Shown piece after piece: positions 58,185-62,957 of a DNA stretch of 62,957 nucleotides; the stretch's first letter is position 1; each line of letters begins with the position of its first letter. The notes beneath the pieces were generated by a model. It ran no database searches. It was not told the origin of the DNA and saw only the letters and a list, made by a program, of their open reading frames with translations. Source of the stretch: JBGTFE01 sp036403235 (GTDB taxonomy: Bacteria > Acidobacteriota > Blastocatellia > Pyrinomonadales > Pyrinomonadaceae). The position numbers and the translations under genes were made by a program. Location: NCBI GenBank assembly GCA_036403235.1, contig DASWRI010000018.1:1-62957 (forward strand), read 5' to 3'.

Positions 58185-58394
58185 CTATTTTGCTTGCGTT
58201 TCCTTTTCCTTAATCAAAGTGTGAACGCGCGCCAGAGTTTTTCTTTCGCGGCGAATGTCGTTGACCGATTCGCCGACGCCGAGAGATTTTTTGAATTTCA
58301 GACGAAACAAAGATTCTTTCAAGCTGTCAGCCTGTTCTTTTAATTCATCGATATTCATCTCACGAAGTTGTTCTATTACTTCTTTACGTTTCAT
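58185..58394 (-). CDS. rpmC: Ribosomal protein uL29
   Basis: 69 residues from the ATG at 58394 (the longer frame to 58427 overlaps rplP). MKRKEVIEQLREMNIDELKEQADSLKESLFRLKFKKSLG and TLIKEKE are diagnostic. Confidence 0.95.
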   Translation of the reverse strand: MKRKEVIEQLREMNIDELKEQADSLKESLFRLKFKKSLGVGESVNDIRRERKTLARVHTLIKEKETQAK

Positions 58395-58398
58395 TTTC

Positions 58399-58827
58399 TT
58401 AAACGATGCCTCCTTCCAAATCGGCACGATTTACGAATTTCGTCTTAACCGGAAGCTTTTGCGCGGCGAGCTTCATCGCTTCGCGCGCGAGCTCTTCGGG
58501 AACTCCCTGAATTTCATACAAAACTCTGCCCGGACGGACGACCGCCACCCAGTGGTCGGGCGCGCCCTTGCCGCTTCCCATACGCGTTTCAGCCGGTTTT
58601 CTCGTAATCGGTTTGTCGGGAAACATACGAATCCAGATTTTTCCGCCGCGCTTGATGTGACGCGTCATGGCGATACGAGCCGCTTCGATTTGACGGTCGG
58701 TAATCCAGCCTGATTCTAAAGTTTTGAGTCCAAAATCACCGAAACTTAACTTGTCGCCGCGCGAGGCTTTACCTCTCATACGACCTTTCATTACTCTGCG
58801 GTGCTTGACCTTTTTCGGCATTAACAT
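58399..58827 (-). CDS. rplP: Ribosomal protein uL16
   Basis: 142 residues. MPKKVKHRRVMKGRMRGKASRGDKLSFGDFGLKTLE and GRVLYEIQGVPEELAREAMKLAAQKLPVKTKFV are diagnostic. Ends 4 bases before rpmC. Confidence 0.97.
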   Translation of the reverse strand: MLMPKKVKHRRVMKGRMRGKASRGDKLSFGDFGLKTLESGWITDRQIEAARIAMTRHIKRGGKIWIRMFPDKPITRKPAETRMGSGKGAPDHWVAVVRPGRVLYEIQGVPEELAREAMKLAAQKLPVKTKFVNRADLEGGIV

Positions 58828-58876
58828 AATGAGTTACCTCAAATAAAAATCTTCTAAAAATTATTCCTTGTCGTTT

Positions 58877-59638
58877 CTATCGGCCGCCTCGGCCGCCTCT
58901 ATCGTTGCGGTCGTTTCTGTCGCGGCGCGGAGGTCTTCCGCCTCTTCCGCCGGCGACGGCTTTAACTTCGTTTATCGGGTCGGTCGTCGTTCCGCGCGCA
59001 ATCGACGCGTTCGGGTCGAGAATCTCGCCGCGATAAATCCAGACTTTGACGCCGATGATTCCGAAGGTCGTTAAGGCTTCGGCAAATCCGTAATCGATGT
59101 CGGCGCGCAGGGTGTGCAGCGGAAGGCGGCCTTCGAGAGTCCACTCGGTGCGCGCGATTTCGGCTCCGTTCAAGCGTCCGGCGCACATGACTTTAATTCC
59201 CATTCCGCCGAAACGAATCGTTTCTTCAATCGTTTTCTTCATCGCGCGGCGAAAGGCGATACGTTTTTCGAGCTGCTGCGCGATTTTCTCGGCCTGAAGC
59301 TGCGCGTTGAGCTCCGGCTGACGAATTTCCTGAATCGAAACAATCACTTCGCGTCCGGTTTTCTTCGATAAATCTTCTTTCAATTTCTCGATTTCCGAAC
59401 CTTTGCGTCCGATGATGATGCCGGGACGCGACGTGTAAATAATGATTTTCAAACGATTGGCGGCGCGTTCGACGTCGATGTGCGAGACGCCGGCTCCGGC
59501 AAAACGCTTTTTCAAATTGCGCTTCAAGCTTAAATCTTCCGCCAGATAACTGGCAAATTCGCCTTTGGCATACCAGTGCGAGTGCCAATCTTTGTTGTAT
59601 CCGACTCTAAATCCGTATGGATGAACTTTTTGTCCCAT
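58877..59638 (-). CDS. rpsC: Ribosomal protein uS3 with Arg-Gly tail
   Basis: 253 residues. MGQKVHPYGFRVGYNKDWHSHWYA, KH domain AAQQLEKRIAFRRAMKKTI-type sequence, and the last 25 residues are an Arg/Gly/Asp tail (GGRGGRPPRRDRNDRNDRGGRGGR in part). The tail is unusual for bacterial uS3. Confidence 0.96.
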   Translation of the reverse strand: MGQKVHPYGFRVGYNKDWHSHWYAKGEFASYLAEDLSLKRNLKKRFAGAGVSHIDVERAANRLKIIIYTSRPGIIIGRKGSEIEKLKEDLSKKTGREVIVSIQEIRQPELNAQLQAEKIAQQLEKRIAFRRAMKKTIEETIRFGGMGIKVMCAGRLNGAEIARTEWTLEGRLPLHTLRADIDYGFAEALTTFGIIGVKVWIYRGEILDPNASIARGTTTDPINEVKAVAGGRGGRPPRRDRNDRNDRGGRGGR

Positions 59639-59650
59639 AATAAAATTCTC

Positions 59651-60409
59651 TTACTGTCTTTCCAGTTGCTCGTTTTCGTCTAACTGCGCTTCGTCCGCAG
59701 GTTTAGTTTCGTTTAATTCTGCCGGGTTTTGCGTTTCCGTGTCTTTCGCATCGGCCGCTTCCGCATTATTTTCCGCTTCCTGCGCTTCAACCTGTTCCGT
59801 TACGGTTTCGGTCGCGGCGGCCGCTTGGGTTTCCTCGACTTTCGGCGTTTCGGTCGCGGTTTCGGTTGCTGTCGCTTCCTGCGTTTCGACCGTCGGCGTT
59901 TCTATTTCTTCAAGCTTCGGTTCTTCCGTTTTCGCCTTTTTCGTTTCTTTTACGCCGTCGGCTTTTTTAGCTGAAGCTTTGGCTTTCGGTTTTTCGCCGC
60001 TCGATTTGTCGCCTTCTTTGCCTTTTTTGCTTTCCTTAATATTCTTTGCCGGCGGCTCGTCGCTCGACACTAAAATCGTGATGTGACAATAGTGACGCTG
60101 TTCGCGATAAGCGCGGCCTTGCGGCGCGGGACGCATACGGCGACGATTTTTGTGCGCGCCCATATCGACGAAACAGGTTTTTATCCACAAATCGTCCGGG
60201 TCAATCGCAATATTCTGCTGCTCGGCCAGATAAGTCGCATTGGCAATCGCCGAACGCAGAGTTTTGGCAATCGGGTCGGCCGCGCGTTTGTCCGTGAATT
60301 TCAAAATCGATAAAGCCTGCGAAACGTTGCGCCCGCGAATCAAATCAATCACGAGCCGCGCCTTTCTCGGCGAGCCTTTCAAATGTCTTGTTTTTGCTAT
60401 CGCTTCCAT
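59651..60409 (-). CDS. rplV: Ribosomal protein uL22 with long C-terminal extension
   Basis: 252 residues against about 110-120 normally. The conserved part is 1-117 (AKTRHLKGSPRKARLVIDLIRGRNVSQAL, then KTCFVDMGAHKNRRRMRPAPQGRAYREQRHYCHITILVS). The last 135 residues are Glu/Ala/Thr-rich with KKGKEGDKSSGEKPKAKAS. Extension DNA runs from about 60058 down to 59651. Confidence 0.92.
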   Translation of the reverse strand: MEAIAKTRHLKGSPRKARLVIDLIRGRNVSQALSILKFTDKRAADPIAKTLRSAIANATYLAEQQNIAIDPDDLWIKTCFVDMGAHKNRRRMRPAPQGRAYREQRHYCHITILVSSDEPPAKNIKESKKGKEGDKSSGEKPKAKASAKKADGVKETKKAKTEEPKLEEIETPTVETQEATATETATETPKVEETQAAAATETVTEQVEAQEAENNAEAADAKDTETQNPAELNETKPADEAQLDENEQLERQ

Positions 60410-60420
60410 AATCTTTTGTC

Positions 60421-60487
60421 AGTTGTCAGTGGTCAGCGGTCAGCGGTCAGTATTTTTCTGATGACTGACCGCTGATAGCCGACTACT
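60421..60487. repeat. Heptad hairpin (AGTTGTC/AGCGGTC word)
   Basis: Left arm 60421-60450 and right arm 60458-60487, four heptads plus AG/CT. The third pair is 7/7. Between rpsS and rplV. Confidence 0.9.
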
Positions 60488-60776
60488 ATTTTCTCTTCGC
60501 CGCTTTCTCCGCTTTTGTTCCCGGGTGTCCTTTGAAAACTCGCGTCGGCGAAAATTCTCCGAGCTTGTGTCCGACCATATTTTCCGTTACATAAACCGGA
60601 ATATGACGTTTTCCGTTGTGAACGCCGAAGGTCAAACCGACCATCTGGGGCGTAATCGTCGAACGACGCGACCAGGTCTTTATCGCCTGCGGTTTTTTTC
60701 CGGTCTCTTCGATGCGTCGCAGAGCCTTCTGAACACTTAAATCAATAAACGGTCCTTTTTTTACTGAACGTGGCAT
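60486..60776 (-). CDS. rpsS: Ribosomal protein uS19
   Basis: 96 residues. RSVKKGPFIDLSVQKALRRIEETGKKPQAIKTWSRRSTI and GVHNGKRHIPVYVTENMVGHKLGEFSPTRVFKGH are diagnostic. Confidence 0.97.
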   Translation of the reverse strand: MPRSVKKGPFIDLSVQKALRRIEETGKKPQAIKTWSRRSTITPQMVGLTFGVHNGKRHIPVYVTENMVGHKLGEFSPTRVFKGHPGTKAEKAAKRK

Positions 60777-60789
60777 AATCTTTAATTAG

Positions 60790-60848
60790 GAATTATGAAT
60801 GCGGAATTATGAATTTTTTATTCATCCTTCATCCTTCATCCTTTATTT
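60790..60848. repeat. Heptad hairpin (GGAATTA/AGGATGA word)
   Basis: Left units GGAATTA, TGAATGC, GGAATTA (60790-60815) and right units CATCCTT (60821-60848), period 7, partially complementary. Between rplB and rpsS. Confidence 0.8.
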
Positions 60849-61673
60849 TTTCCTTCTGTCGCGCACAATCATATTGTTTGTGCGTTTGTTTCTACGCGTT
60901 TTGTAGCCGCGAGTCGGTTGTCCCCAGGGCGTTACCGGATGGCGGCCGCCGGAAGTTTTACCTTCACCGCCGCCGTGCGGGTGATCGACCGGGTTCATCG
61001 CCACGCCGCGAACTTTCGGGCGTCTGCCCATCCAGCGCGAGCGTCCGGCTTTACCGAGACTGATGTTTTCGTTTTCGACGTTTCCGACCTGTCCGACCGT
61101 TGCCATACAATCGACGCGAACACGTCGAACTTCGCCCGAGGGCATTCTGAGCTGCGCAAAATCGCCTTCTTTAGCGACGAGCTGCGCGAATCCGCCGGCG
61201 GCGCGCACCATCTGCCCGCCTTTTCCCGGTCGCAATTCGATGTTATGAATCTGCGTTCCGAGCGGGATATTGGCAATCGGCAAAGTGTTTCCCGGCAAAA
61301 TATCGGCGTCCTGAGCGCTCAAAATCGTTGCACCGACTTTCAAACCGACGGGCGCGATGATGTATCGTTTTTCGCCGTCAAGGTAAGTAATCAGGGCGAT
61401 GTGCGCCGAGCGATTCGGGTCGTATTCGATTTGCGAAACTCGTCCCGGAATACCGATTTTACTGCGCTTAAAGTCAATTATGCGATAAAAGCGCTTGTGA
61501 CCGCCGCCGCGACGACGAACCGTAATACGGCCGTCGCTGTTGCGACCTGAAATTCTTGTCTTCGGCTCCAGCAAAGATTTTTCGGGCTTTGCGTTCGGAG
61601 TCAACTCATCGCGCGTCAGGTAGGTTTGATAACGCCGCGCCGGTGATGTTGGTTTTAATCTCTTGATTCCCAT
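60843..61673 (-). CDS. rplB: Ribosomal protein uL2
   Basis: 276 residues from the ATG at 61673 (MGIKRLKPTSPARRYQTYLTRDEL); a longer frame to 61730 is encoded by the repeat. RGGGHKRFYRIIDFKR and GVAMNPVDHPHGGGEGKTSGGRHPVTPWG are diagnostic. Confidence 0.97.
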   Translation of the reverse strand: MGIKRLKPTSPARRYQTYLTRDELTPNAKPEKSLLEPKTRISGRNSDGRITVRRRGGGHKRFYRIIDFKRSKIGIPGRVSQIEYDPNRSAHIALITYLDGEKRYIIAPVGLKVGATILSAQDADILPGNTLPIANIPLGTQIHNIELRPGKGGQMVRAAGGFAQLVAKEGDFAQLRMPSGEVRRVRVDCMATVGQVGNVENENISLGKAGRSRWMGRRPKVRGVAMNPVDHPHGGGEGKTSGGRHPVTPWGQPTRGYKTRRNKRTNNMIVRDRRKK

Positions 61674-61679
61674 AAATTT

Positions 61680-61753
61680 AGTGGTCGGTGGCTGGTTGCC
61701 AGTAGTCGGTTTTTTGTCTTTTTCTGACAACTGACCACTGACTGCTGTCCACT
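61680..61753. repeat. Heptad hairpin (AGTGGTC word)
   Basis: Left arm 61680-61709 (AGTGGTC, GGTGGCT, GGTTGCC, AGTAGTC) and right arm 61724-61753, four heptads plus two bases. Matches 4-6 of 7. Between rplW and rplB; supplies a possible N-terminal extension of rplB in the longer frame. Confidence 0.9.
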
Positions 61754-61754
61754 G

Positions 61755-62081
61755 TTAAATTGCTTCCGCGTAATCTACAAACGGCTCGCCTTTTTTCAAG
61801 GTCACGTAAGCCTTTTTCCAATTGGCGCGGCGACCTTCGAAGCGTCCGCGCTTTTTCATCTTGCCTTCGTATTGAATCGTGCGGATTCTGGCGACCTTGA
61901 CGCCGAAAATTTCTTCGACCGCGCGTCTGACGTCTTCTTTTCCGGCTTTACGGTTAATACGAAAAGTCAAAATCTGTCCCGCTTCATCGTCGCCGCTGCT
62001 GGCTTCTTTCAAAAGAACCGATTTTTCGGTGACGACGGGCGACTTCAAAATATCCCAAACATTAAGCTGCTGTTCTGCCAT
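61755..62081 (-). CDS. rplW: Ribosomal protein uL23
   Basis: 108 residues. MAEQQLNVWDILKSPVVTEKSVLLKE, then RKAGKEDVRRAVEEIFGVKVARIRTI and KKRGRFEGRRANWKKAYVTLKKGE are diagnostic. It starts 2 bases after rplD ends. Confidence 0.97.
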   Translation of the reverse strand: MAEQQLNVWDILKSPVVTEKSVLLKEASSGDDEAGQILTFRINRKAGKEDVRRAVEEIFGVKVARIRTIQYEGKMKKRGRFEGRRANWKKAYVTLKKGEPFVDYAEAI

Positions 62082-62083
62082 AA

Positions 62084-62957
62084 TTACTGCGCCGCCTCCT
62101 CATCTTTATTTTCCGCCGGAGTTTCTTCCGCCGCGGTTTCCGAAGGGGCTTCGGTCGCGACTTCGCCGGTATTCGGATTATCTTCCGCGGCCGTTTCGCC
62201 CGTTTCGGTTTCAGCAACCGGAGCTTTATCGACTGCCGGTTCTTCGGCCGGAGCTTCTTCCGGTTTGGCTTTCGCCTGTTTTTTTGCTTTCGGCTTTTCT
62301 TCGGTTTTAACTTCCGCGGTTTTTGCTTCAGCCGCGCCGTTTGACTCGGTTTCGCCTTTTTCGCGATTCGGGTCGAGCAGACTGTTTAATTCTTCAACCG
62401 CCGAGCGCGAGATAACGAGTTTTTCGTGATACAGCAAATCGTAAATATTGAGGCCGTAGCTGTTCGTCACTTTCGTTTTCTGCACGTTGCGCGAAGACAA
62501 AATCAAATTTGCGTTATCGAGCGAATCGACAATCAGGGTTTTCGCCTGTTTTTTGTTTTCGAGCAAACCGAGCGTCGAAAGCGCCTCGAGAAAATCTTTC
62601 GTTTTCGGATTGTCGATTGAAAAATCGTCAATCACAATCAAATTTCCTTCGCGAAGGCGTTCCGACAAAGCCGAGCGAAGCGCGCCGCGACGCATTTTCT
62701 TCGGCAATTGATATGACCAGTCGCGCGGCTGCGGGCCGTGAACGTTGCCGCCGCCTTTCCAGAGAGGCGAGCGCAGCGACGCGATACGCGCGCGGCCCGT
62801 TCCCTTCTGCTTCCAGAGCTTTTTACCAGAGCCGGAAACGTTTCCGCGAGTTTTTGTCGCCGAAGTTCCCTGGCGCTTGTTAGCCAGATAATTTTTTACC
62901 GCCGCGTGAATCAGCGCTTCGTTCAATTCGACGCCAAAAACGGCATCCGACAGCGTA
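62084..62957 (-). CDS. rplD: Ribosomal protein uL4 with C-terminal extension (5' end outside window)
   Basis: The frame runs past the window edge and the family N-terminus (VFGVELNEAL) is partly present. Conserved core: NKRQGTSATKTRGNVSGSGKKLWKQKGTGRAR, LPKKMRRGALRSALSERL and DSLDNANLILSSRNVQKTKVT. From about 62365 down to 62084 an acidic/Ala-rich tail with KPKAKKQAKAKPEE extends the protein beyond its normal end. Confidence 0.93.
   Translation of the reverse strand, partial: TLSDAVFGVELNEALIHAAVKNYLANKRQGTSATKTRGNVSGSGKKLWKQKGTGRARIASLRSPLWKGGGNVHGPQPRDWSYQLPKKMRRGALRSALSERLREGNLIVIDDFSIDNPKTKDFLEALSTLGLLENKKQAKTLIVDSLDNANLILSSRNVQKTKVTNSYGLNIYDLLYHEKLVISRSAVEELNSLLDPNREKGETESNGAAEAKTAEVKTEEKPKAKKQAKAKPEEAPAEEPAVDKAPVAETETGETAAEDNPNTGEVATEAPSETAAEETPAENKDEEAAQ

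Noticed and set aside
61674..61730. N-terminal extension of uL2
   Set aside because: Encoded by the repeat; the ATG at 61673 begins the family sequence.

Overview
The window is a housekeeping segment of a bacterial chromosome, with no rRNA, tRNA, insertion sequence, prophage or CRISPR array that I can see. Gene content and style suggest a Blastocatellia-like acidobacterium: Asn/Thr-rich spacers after lipoproteins' lipoboxes, delta-60 repeat and PEP-CTERM proteins, short N-terminal TTG/ATG ambiguities, mixed GC and weak Shine-Dalgarno sites. This taxonomic guess is inference and no marker was compared.

Layout. 1-4901 (+): mutS2 (5' end cut off), dnaG and rpoD, a macromolecular-synthesis cluster. 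5079-11277: a DUF1360-like membrane protein, a delta-60 repeat secreted protein, a TIGR03960-type radical SAM protein and aroB. 11373-11538 (-) holds an unassigned structured RNA with its own promoter-like and terminator elements. 11582-18055: glmM with an ABM-domain protein, an SLT-like envelope protein, a CYTH-domain protein, two lipoproteins and an acyl-CoA dehydrogenase. 18152-20664 (+): moeA, a methyltransferase and moaC (molybdenum cofactor). 20822-26432: an M50B-like membrane protein, an L,D-transpeptidase with a translationally coupled small protein, a DUF1223 lipoprotein and uvrA. 26444-33903: a PadR regulator with a membrane protein, then the biotin genes (bioA, DUF2695 protein, bioD, bioF, MFS transporter; bioB nearby). 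34008-40476: a polytopic glycosyltransferase-like protein, a CCA-adding/HD protein, a 48-residue membrane protein, glyS, a PEGA-domain protein and a PEP-CTERM protein. 40853-62957 (-): pnp, rpsO, accC, accB, then the rplQ-rpoA-rpsD-rpsK-rpsM-rpmJ-infA-map-adk-secY-spc-S10 ribosomal block, ending inside rplD.

The most unusual signal is a family of period-7 tandem repeats that pair as two-arm hairpins of about four heptads per arm around a short, often T- or A-rich loop. They fill most of the longer gaps of the ribosomal super-operon and several gaps elsewhere. The heptad word differs between loci (AGTGGTC-like, GTGAGAA, TTGATA-like, AATGCGG, AGTTTCA, AGATGTC, AATTACG, GTGAACA), yet period, arm length and self-pairing are kept. 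The same period-7 texture occurs in frame inside mutS2, glmM, uvrA, the DUF1223 gene and the glycosyltransferase-like gene, at places that look like linkers or variable loops, and it supplies the C-terminus of the DUF2695 protein. It resembles the heptanucleotide STRR repeats of cyanobacteria in style, but the mixture of words, the intercistronic placement and the coding insertions deserve attention.

A second oddity is that ribosomal proteins uS17, uL22 and uL4 carry long acidic/Ala-rich extensions sharing a Lys-Pro-Lys-Ala-type motif, and uS3 ends in an Arg-Gly-rich tail.
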